Assembly: GCF_011762005.1 (NCBI RefSeq)
Contig: NZ_JAASQU010000001.1
Location: forward strand, 186,001-250,000
Origin: Qipengyuania flava
Lineage (GTDB): Bacteria > Pseudomonadota > Alphaproteobacteria > Sphingomonadales > Sphingomonadaceae
Direction of reading: 5' to 3'
Length of the DNA: 64,000 nt
Every line of letters begins with the position of its first letter. The first letter of the stretch is position 1. Position numbers and translations under genes: made by a program. This document shows, piece after piece, positions 37,432 through 45,966 of this stretch. The notes below the pieces were generated by a model that was given only the letters and a program-made list of their open reading frames with translations, made no database searches and was not told where the DNA came from.

Positions 37432-38400
37432 ATGAAAATTTATCTCGCAGGCCACCGTGGAATGGTGGGCGGTGCGATCCTGCGGCAGTTGGAGGCACGT
37501 CAGCGCAAGGGAGAAGCCCTCGAACTTGTTACGCGCACCCACGCAGAACTCGACCTTACCAATCAGGCCGGCGTGCGTGATTTTCTGCAGTCTGAGTGTC
37601 CTGATGCGGTGATACTGGCAGCGGCCAAGGTTGGCGGCATCCATGCAAATAACACTTATCCGGCGGACTTCATTTACGACAATCTCATGATTGAGGCGAA
37701 CGTCATCCACCAAGCATTCAAAGCGGGAGTCCGGCGACTGCTATTCCTCGGTTCATCGTGCATTTATCCAAAAGAAGCCGCGCAGCCGATGGGGGAAGCT
37801 GCACTCCTCACCGGGGAACTCGAATCCACCAACGAGCCCTACGCCGTTGCAAAGATTGCAGGGATCAAGCTTTGCGAGAGCTACAATCGCCAGCACGGGA
37901 CTGACTATCGTTCGGTTATGCCAACCAATCTATATGGTCCGGGCGATAATTTTCATCCGCAGAACAGTCATGTCCTTCCTGCACTGATACGCCGCTTCCA
38001 CGAGGCGGCTGAAGAAGGCCGCGATGAGGTTGTGATTTGGGGTACTGGGGCCCCGCGTCGCGAGTTTCTCCATGTCGATGACATGGCAGCAGCATCGCTT
38101 TTTGTGCTTGACCTTCCTCGTGAGCGATATGAAGCAATTACGCAGCCGATGCTCAGTCACATCAACGTGGGCTGCGGCGAGGACGTTTCGATTCTTTCGC
38201 TAGCACAACTCGTCGCACGCTTAACGAGCTTCGAGGGTAAGATCGTAACCGATCCATCAAAACCAGACGGGACAATGCGTAAGTTGATGGATATAAGTCG
38301 GCTAACGGATCTTGGCTGGACTCCGACGATCAGTCTCGAGCAAGGGGTCGAAGAGACCTATCACTGGTTTCTTAAGCATGGCAATAATGCCCGCCTGTAA
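37432..38400 (+). CDS. fcl: GDP-L-fucose synthase
   Basis: A 322-residue epimerase-reductase that turns GDP-4-keto-6-deoxymannose into GDP-L-fucose with NADPH. Signature: [18 protein letters not shown] (GxxGxxG), [37 protein letters not shown] (catalytic Ser, Cys) and [15 protein letters not shown] (Y-x3-K). [14 protein letters not shown] is also diagnostic. It is the partner of gmd; both depend on GDP-mannose from ManC/ManA encoded at 46-48 kb. Codon use is more AT-rich than in gmd. Confidence 0.97.
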   Translation: MKIYLAGHRGMVGGAILRQLEARQRKGEALELVTRTHAELDLTNQAGVRDFLQSECPDAVILAAAKVGGIHANNTYPADFIYDNLMIEANVIHQAFKAGVRRLLFLGSSCIYPKEAAQPMGEAALLTGELESTNEPYAVAKIAGIKLCESYNRQHGTDYRSVMPTNLYGPGDNFHPQNSHVLPALIRRFHEAAEEGRDEVVIWGTGAPRREFLHVDDMAAASLFVLDLPRERYEAITQPMLSHINVGCGEDVSILSLAQLVARLTSFEGKIVTDPSKPDGTMRKLMDISRLTDLGWTPTISLEQGVEETYHWFLKHGNNARL

Positions 38401-38509
38401 GAGCCTATGTCCGACGCTTAATCTTTCATGCGGACGCATTCAAGCTATGCAGTTCGAACGCGAAAGTCGTCACTTAAAGTAAGCCACAAGCTCTAACGGA
38501 AGGCATACA

Positions 38510-39874
38510 GTGGGCCGAAGCAGAGGTTGGATCGTAATTGCGTTGTTCGCCACGGTGGTCGCGTTGACAGGTGGGGCATCTAGATTTGATGCCATCCAAA
38601 TTGTACCGCTACGGGCAGTATCAGCGCTGGTATTGATCACTTCATTGTTCTTTTTATCTAAGCAAAGAACAAAGAATGAAGGTGTGTTGATCGTGATGCT
38701 CGGGTGCTTTGCGCTGATCGGCGCGTTGCAGGTCACCCCGTTACCGCCATGGCTTTGGAAAAACCTGCCGCACTATGGTGCGGTGGCGCAGTTGGATGCC
38801 ACCTTACGCCTTGAGGGGCAGTGGCGCCCGTTATCTATGGCTCCGATGCGCACTTCGAATATGCTTGGCAGCATCGTCGTCCCTGTAGCCGCTTTATTGG
38901 CGGCAATAGCCTTTAGCACGTCTTCCAAGACTATTTTGCGTGTGGTAGCTGGGTTGGGTGTTCTAAATGCGTTGTTGGGCCTCCTTCAAATTGTGACAGG
39001 GAGGTCCAGCTTACTCTATTTTTATGAAGTAACTAACAGGGGTTCTCCGGTTGGCCTTTTTGCGAACGAGAATCACGCTGCTATATTCGCGGCCTGTTCG
39101 ATGTTGGTGATTGTTTTTCTCGGCTTGAAGGTGACGCACAGGTCTGGCGCATTGTTCGAACGAATGCTCTATTCAGCTGCATTTCTTTTGATACTTTTCG
39201 TTTCGTTGGTTGGAGGTTCAAGGGCGGGGCTAGTAGCCGCAGTCGGTGCAATCCTTGTTTCGCTTTTCATGTTAGCACTGTCGCCACACCATCGACGGGG
39301 GCGATCCCCGGGTCCGGTAGGAGCGCGTCGCTGGTTCGATAGTATTCCAGGTGTGATATTGGTTATTCCGATTGGTGTAGTATCACTAACGGTAGCTGCT
39401 TTCTTTGCGCTTGATCGGGTTCCCGCCTTTCGCGACCTCCTCGCTCAAGATAGCTTCGAGGATCTTCGATGGTCAATTTGGCCTGTTATCGCCAAAATGC
39501 TAGGGGACTACTGGATTTTTGGAGCCGGTTTCGGAGCGTTCGAACAAATCTATTACATTGTTGAGCCGCCAAAGTTGTTGATGCCTTCGTATGTAAACCA
39601 AGCACACAACGATTGGGCTCAATTGATTATTGAAGGAGGGGCGATGGCTGGCTTTCTCGCTATCGGACTATTCGCTTGGGGTGCCAAGCGAATAGCCGCC
39701 ATAGCGGCGCATCGCGCGCTCAGAGCCGACGCCATTTTCTGGATTAGCATTTTTGCTGTTGTTGGTGCAGCTTCTCTTATCGATTATCCCTTGAGAACCC
39801 CACTTTTCCAGCTAGTCAGTGCCTGGCTCTTGGTCGCCCTATCACGCGATGCTCGGAATATAGGCGCGCGGTAG
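38510..39874 (+). CDS. O-antigen ligase/polymerase (Wzy_C) family protein (second)
   Basis: A 454-residue polytopic membrane protein with about 11-12 helices. The GTG start is supported by GGAAGG about 6 bases upstream. A long periplasmic loop carries PVGLFANENHAAIFAACSMLV and the C-terminal half has YVNQAHNDWAQLIIEGG, the H-N-D/x-W-x-Q motif of the Wzy_C domain. SLVGGSRAGLVAAVGAIL is the S-R-x-G segment in the central helix. It probably polymerises lipid-linked repeat units, being next to wza and wzc. The AT-rich 109-base gap before it may hold a promoter. Confidence 0.85.
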   Translation: MGRSRGWIVIALFATVVALTGGASRFDAIQIVPLRAVSALVLITSLFFLSKQRTKNEGVLIVMLGCFALIGALQVTPLPPWLWKNLPHYGAVAQLDATLRLEGQWRPLSMAPMRTSNMLGSIVVPVAALLAAIAFSTSSKTILRVVAGLGVLNALLGLLQIVTGRSSLLYFYEVTNRGSPVGLFANENHAAIFAACSMLVIVFLGLKVTHRSGALFERMLYSAAFLLILFVSLVGGSRAGLVAAVGAILVSLFMLALSPHHRRGRSPGPVGARRWFDSIPGVILVIPIGVVSLTVAAFFALDRVPAFRDLLAQDSFEDLRWSIWPVIAKMLGDYWIFGAGFGAFEQIYYIVEPPKLLMPSYVNQAHNDWAQLIIEGGAMAGFLAIGLFAWGAKRIAAIAAHRALRADAIFWISIFAVVGAASLIDYPLRTPLFQLVSAWLLVALSRDARNIGAR

Positions 39875-39959
39875 GCATAGGAGCACGCTAACTCGCTTGC
39901 TGTTCAAATTTGTGGCGGGGCGGCTTTCATCAATATGGAGTAGCGTCTAGGCGCGCATC

Positions 39960-40685
39960 ATGAAGAACTCGAGATCTATCAGATTCGTCTCTCTGGCGAC
40001 TGGCGCCTTGATGTTGCCTCTAGCTCTTTCAGCTTGTGCGACAGATCGCGCCTATGGCGAAGCGCCAGGTATCGAGGTTGCAGAATTGGAGGAACTTCCG
40101 GCACCTCGTCTCGAAAATCTGTATGTTATCGGACCTCAAAAGGCGCTTGAAATCGAGGTGGTGGGTGCAGAACGCCTCAGCGGAACCTACCTGACTGACG
40201 GCGAGGGGCGCATTTCTTTTCCCTTGGTCGGACTTCTTGATCTTGGCGGGCTCGCTCCCAACGAGGCCGCCGAGGTTATCGAAGACTACCTGCGCGGTAG
40301 CTATCTCCTCAATCCTCAGGTTCGTGTCATTCCGTCCGAGATTCCTCCTCCGACGGTTTCAGTCGGGGGCCAAGTGAATTCGCCCGGAGAGTATCCTGTC
40401 TTGGGTCGTCAGTCGCTTCTGCGGGTCGTTAATCAAGCAGGTGGCTTGGCCGAGTACGCTAAGTTGGACGATGTGTTGATTCTTCGGACTGTTGCAGGGC
40501 AGCGATACATAGGTGCCTATAATATTCAGGCGATACAGCGCGGTAACTACGATGATCCGGTTGTTTATCCTAATGACATCGTTGTTGTCGGGGATTCGCC
40601 TAGCCGACGGCGATTGGACAGCATACTGCGCTTTGCTCCATTGCTCTCGACTTCAGCTATTTTAATTGATCGGATTGGCCGTTGA
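39960..40685 (+). CDS. Outer-membrane polysaccharide export lipoprotein (Wza-like, SLBB domain)
   Basis: A 241-residue OPX protein. The signal peptide ends in a lipobox, LALSACATD, with the lipidated Cys26. The Poly_export domain follows (YVIGPQKALEIEVVGAERLSG, GRISFPLVGLLDLGG, ELNEAAE-like helix in GLAPNEAAEVIEDYLRG), then one SLBB domain (PTVSVGGQVNSPGEYPVLGRQSLL). It is shorter than E. coli Wza (379 residues) and lacks the C-terminal outer-membrane helix region, as in the Wza-like short OPX group. The stop overlaps the wzc TTG start (TTGA). Confidence 0.92.
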   Translation: MKNSRSIRFVSLATGALMLPLALSACATDRAYGEAPGIEVAELEELPAPRLENLYVIGPQKALEIEVVGAERLSGTYLTDGEGRISFPLVGLLDLGGLAPNEAAEVIEDYLRGSYLLNPQVRVIPSEIPPPTVSVGGQVNSPGEYPVLGRQSLLRVVNQAGGLAEYAKLDDVLILRTVAGQRYIGAYNIQAIQRGNYDDPVVYPNDIVVVGDSPSRRRLDSILRFAPLLSTSAILIDRIGR

Positions 40686-42826
40686 ACAATTCAAACTTTG
40701 CGTCGCAAGGGGCCTCGGAAGTTAGCGATCATCACGAAACTGCCCGTGGTCGCCCATCCGATGTGGACGCATTCAACCTGGACCTAGAGCGATATTGGCA
40801 TGAGGCTATCGGTCTGAAATACTGGCTGGCAGGGCTAATCACGCTTGGCTTCCTGATCGGAATTCTTATCACGCTTTTGGCGACCCCACTCTATCAAGCC
40901 AGTGCGCGCTTGGAAGTGTCTCAGGTAACAGCCGATGTGACCAATCTCGACTCACTTGAAGTCGACAGTCAAGTGTCGGAGCTTCAATATCTCAACACGC
41001 AATATGAGCTATTAGTGTCTAGGTTCATGGCCAAGCGTGTCATGGACGCTGGTAATCTCTCTAGGGACGAAGCCTTTCGCGCGGCATTTGGATTCGAAGA
41101 AGGAGAGGTGCAAGGCAGGAGTATCGAACGAATACTATTCGAGAACGTAAATATTGGTCCGATTGCGCAGTCAAGCCTTGTTGACGTGACATTTTCGAGC
41201 CCCGACCCGGTGGTTTCGGCCGAGATTACAAACCTTTGGGTTCAAGAATTCGTCGCCGCGAACTACGAGAAGCGCTTTGGCGCGAATATAGAGGCCCGGG
41301 ATTTCCTTCAAAGCCAGATTGCAGAATTGCGGGAGCGGCTTTCCGACTCCGAACGTGAGCTTGTCGAATATGCGAATGCCAACGAGATCCTCGTTCTTAA
41401 CGCAGGTGGGGATTCTGGTTCAGAAAGCGCGGGGCAAACTCTTGTCGGAGCGGATTTGCAAGCATTGAATTTGGCGCTCGCAGCTGCTGTTGCAGATCGT
41501 GTCAGTGCCCAAGCCGCGGTCGTTGGTGGGAATTTCCCCAACAACGATCCGCGCAACCAGTTGCTAACAAAACTTAGCGAAGCCGAGTCCGAGTTGGCTG
41601 TCTTGCAAGCAAATTTTGGACCTGAGTATCCTGAAGTTCAGGAGAAAAAGGCCGAAGTTAGTTCTTTGCGCTCAGCCATTTCCGGTGGTGCTCGCGGTCT
41701 TCTGCAGTCGGCGCGAATCCGAGAAGCTGAACTTCGCGAACAAGTCGAACAAGTGAAGCAGCGTTTTCTCAGCCAACAGGGCCAAGGAATAAGCTACGGT
41801 ATTCTCAAGCGAGAGGTCGACACTAACCGGGAAATCTACGATGCGCTCCTCCAGCGTTTTAAAGAGCTTGAAGCGTCAGGAGCAGGGCAAAACAACATTC
41901 AGATCATCGATGAAGCAAGTGTGCCGAGTGAGCCTTACGCACCTTCCTTAATCAAGAACGTTTTGGTTTCCGTCACCGTCAGTTTGTTGGTTGCCGCTGG
42001 CCTTGTCTATCTGAAGGTCGCCCTAAGCCAGACGCTCAAGGATCCGGAGGACGTTCGCCGTCGTCTGCATCTCGCGTTGCTCGGGGCCATCCCACGTAAC
42101 ACCGAGGGTGCTATGGTCGACCGCATCACCGAGCGTTCGTCGCATATCAACGAGGCTTATACGACGGTGAGGACGAACATGAACTTCCTCACCCCGCAAG
42201 GCGCGCCCGAGGTGCTTATGTTCACCTCCTCTGTGCCTTCGGAAGGTAAGTCCATTTCGTCGCTCGGTGTCGCCACGAGCTTCGCGCAATTGGGCAAGCG
42301 TGTCCTATTGATCGATGCCGATCTGCGTAATTCGAAGCTCCGCGATACGCTCGAATTGCATGATTACGACAAGGGCGGGCTGGTGCCACTGCTCGCCAAT
42401 CAGCAAACCGATATTGCATCGCAGATCATTCATCTCGAGGACTTCGGCTTCGATTTCCTCCCGATGGGACGGACGCCGCCGAACCCGGTTGAACTCTTGG
42501 CAGGTGACCGCTTCTCGCAGATCATTGAGGCGGCGCGTGGTCAATACGACCAGGTGTTGATCGATGGCGCACCGATGCTTGCACTCGCCGACGCGATCGA
42601 AATGTCAAAGGCCGTCGATGGTGTGATCTTCGTGATCCAGACCGAGCGTATCAAGCTACGCGGGATCGAGAACGCTTTGGGTCGTCTGCAACGTTCGGGT
42701 GCAAAGGTCTATGGCGCGATCGTCACCAAAGTCAGCCAGAACAATTCGGCTTACGGCTATGGCTACGGCTATGGCTACGGTTACGGCTATGGCTATGGTG
42801 AAGAGCGTGACTCGGAACCGGCATAA
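40682..42826 (+). CDS. Wzc-like polysaccharide copolymerase / BY-kinase
   Basis: A 714-residue protein that controls EPS chain length and export. The N-terminal Wzz domain has TM1 (WLAGLITLGFLIGILITLL), a long periplasmic coiled-coil region (about 170-390) and TM2 (LVSVTVSLLVAAGLVYL). The cytoplasmic BY-kinase has Walker A SVPSEGKSISS (Lys523), Walker A' LLIDADLRNSK, and Walker B VLIDGAPMLALAD. The C-terminus carries a tyrosine cluster, eight YG repeats, the usual autophosphorylation region. The start is a TTG overlapping wza's stop. Family usage: phosphorylation cycles of the Tyr cluster drive oligomer changes. Confidence 0.94.
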   Translation: MNNSNFASQGASEVSDHHETARGRPSDVDAFNLDLERYWHEAIGLKYWLAGLITLGFLIGILITLLATPLYQASARLEVSQVTADVTNLDSLEVDSQVSELQYLNTQYELLVSRFMAKRVMDAGNLSRDEAFRAAFGFEEGEVQGRSIERILFENVNIGPIAQSSLVDVTFSSPDPVVSAEITNLWVQEFVAANYEKRFGANIEARDFLQSQIAELRERLSDSERELVEYANANEILVLNAGGDSGSESAGQTLVGADLQALNLALAAAVADRVSAQAAVVGGNFPNNDPRNQLLTKLSEAESELAVLQANFGPEYPEVQEKKAEVSSLRSAISGGARGLLQSARIREAELREQVEQVKQRFLSQQGQGISYGILKREVDTNREIYDALLQRFKELEASGAGQNNIQIIDEASVPSEPYAPSLIKNVLVSVTVSLLVAAGLVYLKVALSQTLKDPEDVRRRLHLALLGAIPRNTEGAMVDRITERSSHINEAYTTVRTNMNFLTPQGAPEVLMFTSSVPSEGKSISSLGVATSFAQLGKRVLLIDADLRNSKLRDTLELHDYDKGGLVPLLANQQTDIASQIIHLEDFGFDFLPMGRTPPNPVELLAGDRFSQIIEAARGQYDQVLIDGAPMLALADAIEMSKAVDGVIFVIQTERIKLRGIENALGRLQRSGAKVYGAIVTKVSQNNSAYGYGYGYGYGYGYGYGEERDSEPA
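42752..42799 (+). repeat. Eight-copy hexanucleotide repeat (TAY GGY) encoding the Wzc tyrosine tail
   Basis: TAC/TAT alternates with GGC/GGT eight times, giving eight Tyr-Gly pairs. A change in copy number would add or remove phospho-tyrosine sites without shifting the frame. Third-base variation breaks perfect identity and would reduce slippage. Confidence 0.85.
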
Positions 42827-42835
42827 GGCGGCGCA

Positions 42836-43999
42836 ATGACGGTCGCTCGTTCCGTTCGCCTCGGTGTCTCAATCACGCTGGGGTTGGTGCTCGCGGCTGC
42901 GCTCGGTGCGCAGTCCGCAGGGATCGCACTAACGAAGAAGGCGCCGGACACGGCTATCGCGGCGTTCCCGCTAAATGGGTTGGCCTACGAGAACATCGCG
43001 TCTGCGATATTCTTGGCCACGACCGAGGCGACCGGCTCGCCAGAGGAAGGCGCAAGGGCTGCCCGGCCGTGGGCTCTCGAAGCCTATCGCCTGGAACCCC
43101 TAGTGCCCAAGGCACATGCAATTCTTGCGCTTGCTGAGGAAGATCCGGAAATGCGAAAGCAGATCCTCGACGCGGCCTTGGCCTTGAACCGGCGCGAACC
43201 TCGTCTTCAGGCGGTGGTCTTGCAGCAGCAGGTTGCCGACGCGGATTACCCTGCGGCGATCGCGTCGCTCGACCGTATCCTTCGTGTAAAACCGAGCCAA
43301 TATAACGAACTTTTCCCGGTCCTCATCAACGTCTTCGCGCAAGAGGGCGCAACCGACGAGTTCGCAAAGATCCTCGACGGATCTTCGGAATGGCACGGAC
43401 GCTTCTTCCGTTTTGCGGCGAGCCAGCCCTCTGCGTTACGTAATATGGCAGAACTTCGCAGCAAGATGTCGTTTGACGATGAAGTCACCGATCGGGCGCT
43501 ACTGAGAAGTCTTGTACGCGAAGGCGACGTCGCTACGGCCTACTCGCTATACCAACGGATCGCCGGTGCAGACGCAACCGATGCCGTTGGCGCATGGTCC
43601 AGTGATTACCCGCCCTTCGATTGGAGCCTGACGGACGATGCCGGATTGCGCGCGCAACCAAGCCTAAGCGGCAAAGGGCTGGAAATCTCGGTCAAGCCCG
43701 GCAAGGGTGGCGTGGTCGCCCGTCGCCTGATGCGCGCTCCTGCGACCCCTTTCGCGATCGCCGTCGATCACACTATCGAGCGGCAGCAGGCCCTGCAGGA
43801 TATCGATATTACCGTCAGATGCGCCGGGCAAAGCGATGAGATACTCAATGCAAATCTCGTGCGGCAGAACGGTGGGTACCGGATCGATAGTCTGCCGGAC
43901 GAATGTAATTTTATCGAGATTGGCCTCGAGGCCCGTGCCTGGAGCGGACGTTCGGCTGTGAACGAGGAAATTGAGGCAATCAGGGTCGTCCGGCGCTGA
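42836..43999 (+). CDS. Exported helical-repeat protein at the end of the EPS locus
   Basis: A 387-residue protein I cannot assign to a named family. An N-terminal hydrophobic segment (GVSITLGLVLAAALGAQSAG) looks like a signal peptide or anchor. Residues about 40-240 are helical and TPR-like (YENIASAIFLATTEA, RPWALEAYRLEPLVPKAHAILALAEEDPE, YPAAIASLDRILRVKPSQYNEL). The C-terminal ~130 residues look beta-rich (YPPFDWSLTDDAGLRAQPSLSGKGLEI). It starts 10 bases after wzc and is likely co-transcribed; proteins with TPR parts in this position often help assembly or export. It precedes the tRNA and a terminator. Confidence 0.65.
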   Translation: MTVARSVRLGVSITLGLVLAAALGAQSAGIALTKKAPDTAIAAFPLNGLAYENIASAIFLATTEATGSPEEGARAARPWALEAYRLEPLVPKAHAILALAEEDPEMRKQILDAALALNRREPRLQAVVLQQQVADADYPAAIASLDRILRVKPSQYNELFPVLINVFAQEGATDEFAKILDGSSEWHGRFFRFAASQPSALRNMAELRSKMSFDDEVTDRALLRSLVREGDVATAYSLYQRIAGADATDAVGAWSSDYPPFDWSLTDDAGLRAQPSLSGKGLEISVKPGKGGVVARRLMRAPATPFAIAVDHTIERQQALQDIDITVRCAGQSDEILNANLVRQNGGYRIDSLPDECNFIEIGLEARAWSGRSAVNEEIEAIRVVRR

Positions 44000-44107
44000 G
44001 CCTACGCAAGGCGAAGGGGCACCTTTCTCTGCACGCTGTGTCGGCTCGACCGCCACGGCGAGTGATGCCCTCCGCTTCACGCCGTTAATCGACAACACAT
44101 TACAATC

Positions 44108-44138
44108 AAAAAAGCCCGCCGTTTCCGGCGGGCTTTTT
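44108..44138. terminator. Bidirectional rho-independent terminator closing the EPS locus
   Basis: A perfect 8-bp stem GCCCGCCG (44114-44121) with CGGCGGGC (44126-44133) and a TTTC loop is flanked by AAAAAA and TTTTT, so it can work in both directions: for the EPS transcript and for tRNA-Val. Confidence 0.92.
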
Positions 44139-44157
44139 CATGCCTCAGAGGCTTCGA

Positions 44158-44232
44158 TGGTGGGCGTACCAAGGTTCGAACTTGGGACCCCTACGATGTC
44201 AACATAGTGCTCTACCACTGAGCTATACGCCC
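44158..44232 (-). tRNA. tRNA-Val (anticodon GAC)
   Basis: The 75-nt minus-strand sequence folds into a full cloverleaf: acceptor GGGCGTA with TACGCCC, D arm GCTC/GAGC, anticodon arm CTATG-TTGACAT-CGTAG with GAC at the anticodon, variable GGGTC, T arm CCAAG-TTCGAAC-CTTGG, and an encoded ACCA end. It lies between cpdR and the bidirectional terminator. Confidence 0.96.
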
Positions 44233-44268
44233 GCACCATCGAGCGCCCCTTTCGCGGGGCAGGCGGGC

Positions 44269-44297
44269 CCAATAGCGGGGCTCTTAGAGCCGCGCAA
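44269..44297 (-). promoter_or_regulatory. Possible promoter of tRNA-Val
   Basis: On the minus strand TTGCGC (44297-44292) and TATTGG (44274-44269) are 17 bases apart and end 37 bases before the tRNA. The match is partial; cpdR read-through is the alternative source of the transcript. Confidence 0.4.
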
Positions 44298-44314
44298 GAC
44301 CCTATTTCGCAGTT

Positions 44315-44704
44315 TTACAATTGCATGCTCACACGGTCTTCCAGCACGCGTTCGACCTCCATCACGAGGTCGCGCAGGTGGAAGGGTTTGGACAGAACCT
44401 TGGCATTGGGCTGTTCGCGGCTGGCTTTGAGCGTAACGGCCGCAAAACCGGTGATGAACATGACCTTCGTGCGCGGGCTGAGTTCATTGCAGCGCTGCGC
44501 GAGCTCGATCCCGTCCATCTCGGGCATGACGATATCGGAGAGCAGCAATTCGTAATCGCCGCTTTCCAGCAGCGGCAGCGCATCCGTGCCGCGATCCACC
44601 GCATCCACCGCATAGCCGGCGTTGACGAGTGCCCGTTCGAGATAGACGCGCATCGCGTCGTCGTCCTCGGCGAGCAGGATTCGCTGGGTGGGGTAATCCG
44701 TCAT
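44315..44704 (-). CDS. cpdR: Single-domain response regulator CpdR
   Basis: A 129-residue receiver domain without an output domain. ILLAEDDDAMRVYLERAL gives the acidic pocket, Asp57 in LLLSDIVMPEMDG is the phosphorylation site, T/F ITGFAA and KPFHLRDL (conserved Lys) follow. In Caulobacter unphosphorylated CpdR primes ClpXP for degradation of substrates including CtrA-pathway proteins, and CckA-ChpT phosphorylates it. A frame extends upstream to 45001 but only the part from MTDYPTQRI fits the family. It is divergent from the N-formylglutamate amidohydrolase gene, an order I recall from Sphingomonadales, though I cannot check it here. Confidence 0.88.
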   Translation of the reverse strand: MTDYPTQRILLAEDDDAMRVYLERALVNAGYAVDAVDRGTDALPLLESGDYELLLSDIVMPEMDGIELAQRCNELSPRTKVMFITGFAAVTLKASREQPNAKVLSKPFHLRDLVMEVERVLEDRVSMQL

Positions 44705-44898
44705 GCCGCTTGCGTAACGCGGGCGCTTTAAAAAAGCATGTAGCGAGACCCGGTAATGTTCACTGCGTATCATTGCGGAACGGTTGCGCGCCGGTGCGCC
44801 CGGGCTGCGGACTGCAGCAAGCCGAATAAGGAAGGATGATGGCCGCACGTAGCAATTCTGGGCTTGCCTAACCGCGACGGCATCCCGACCATGGCTAG

Positions 44899-45849
44899 AT
44901 GGATACGTCCACGACAGACGCGATGGGGGCGGGAGAGCCCGAGCAGGGCGGGGCCATTCCCGGCGTCGCGGGGCCATCCTATTCCTTGTGGCGTATGCCA
45001 TGTGACAGCACGCCGGTACTCATATCCGTTCCGCATGCGGGCCGCTGCTATCCTCCGGACGTCCTCGCCGCGTTGCGCGACAGCGGTGAAGCCCAATTGC
45101 GGCTCGAGGATCGTTATATCGATCTGGTAGCCAAGCCGGTCGCGGCCGAAACGCAAACAAGCCTGTTGGTCGCGGAAGCACCACGCGCGATGATCGATCT
45201 CAATCGTTCGGTCGAGGATATCGATTGGGGTATGGTGCGTGGCGCCAGCATGCGTCCGGTGCGCCATTCGCTCGCCAATCGGCGGTCGCGCAATGGGCTG
45301 GGGCTGGTGCCCCGCCGGATCCCGGGGATGGGCGAAATCTGGCGAAGGCCGCTGGAGAAAGCACAGCTCGAGGACTGGATCGCGGGCATTTACACCCCCT
45401 ACCACGCGGCGCTCGGCCGCGAACTGGAGCGGTTGCGCGATCGCTGGGGCGTGGCCTTGCTCGTGGACTTGCATTCGATGCCTCCACTGCGAAAGAGCCA
45501 TCCGCAGGATCGACCGGCCGAATTCGTTATCGGCGACCGGTTTGGCGCCTCATGCGACCCCGGTCTCGTCGATCTCGCTATTCGCTACCTGGCCAACCAG
45601 GGACGCCGCGTGGCGCACAATCGGCCCTATTCGGGTGGCTATGTGCTCGACCGGTACGGCCAGACCACACGCGGGATCCATGCATTGCAAATCGAGGTGT
45701 GCCGCAGCACCTATCTCGATGCGCGGCTCGACCAGCCGAGTGCTCGCGCTGGGGCAATCGTCAAGCTGCTTGGCGGACTGGTCCGTATGCTGGGCACCGA
45801 GGTTGGTTCGATGGGGCGCGGCGAGCGAATGGCGCAAGCCGCCGAATAG
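44899..45849 (+). CDS. N-formylglutamate amidohydrolase-family protein
   Basis: A 316-residue zinc hydrolase. Motifs: LISVPHAGRCYPPDVLA (H-A/S-G zinc-site region), LEDRYIDLV, APRAMIDLNRS, LLVDLHSMPP (metal-binding D-x-H) and HNRPYSGGYVLDRYG. In histidine degradation HutG-type enzymes release formate from N-formyl-glutamate, but many paralogues act on other formylated or acylated amino acids, and no hut genes are nearby. The start at 44899 has no strong ribosome-binding site, so the true start may lie a few codons inside. It converges on the small RNA and manA. Confidence 0.85.
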   Translation: MDTSTTDAMGAGEPEQGGAIPGVAGPSYSLWRMPCDSTPVLISVPHAGRCYPPDVLAALRDSGEAQLRLEDRYIDLVAKPVAAETQTSLLVAEAPRAMIDLNRSVEDIDWGMVRGASMRPVRHSLANRRSRNGLGLVPRRIPGMGEIWRRPLEKAQLEDWIAGIYTPYHAALGRELERLRDRWGVALLVDLHSMPPLRKSHPQDRPAEFVIGDRFGASCDPGLVDLAIRYLANQGRRVAHNRPYSGGYVLDRYGQTTRGIHALQIEVCRSTYLDARLDQPSARAGAIVKLLGGLVRMLGTEVGSMGRGERMAQAAE

Positions 45850-45858
45850 GCGTCACAC

Positions 45859-45891
45859 AAAAAACCACCCCACGCTGATCGCGCGGGGTGG
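45859..45891 (-). terminator. Rho-independent terminator of the small RNA (and of manC-manA)
   Basis: On the minus strand an 11-base stem (45891-45881 with 45875-45865, one mismatch) and a 5-base loop run into TTTTTT (45864-45859). On the plus strand no T-run follows, so it mainly ends leftward transcripts. Confidence 0.88.
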
Positions 45892-45960
45892 CCAAGGTTC
45901 AGGGAGGAAATGCACTCGCGTGCATTGCCGGACGAGCCATGAGGGGAAGCGTCGTCCGAC
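45859..45960 (-). ncRNA. Candidate ~102-nt trans-acting small RNA
   Basis: Read leftward from 45960. Hairpin 1 has stem GGACGA (45957-45952) with TCGTCC (45935-45930) and a 16-nt loop holding UUCCCCUC. Hairpin 2 is a perfect 7-bp stem AAUGCAC (45926-45920) with GUGCAUU (45915-45909), capped by a GCGA tetraloop. Then comes a single-stranded UCCUCCCU (45908-45901), complementary to Shine-Dalgarno sequences, and a terminator hairpin with U6. A promoter-like pair precedes it. This is the layout of Hfq-bound base-pairing sRNAs. It lies in the 215-base gap between two converging genes. No known family was recognised; 3'-UTR processing from manA is an alternative origin. Confidence 0.65.
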
Positions 45961-45966
45961 ACGCTG

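Noticed and set aside
45859-45891. Terminator of the N-formylglutamate amidohydrolase gene on the plus strand.
   Set aside because: The T-run is only on the minus-strand side; reading rightward the stem is followed by CCAAGG. It may slow transcription but is better placed as the leftward terminator.
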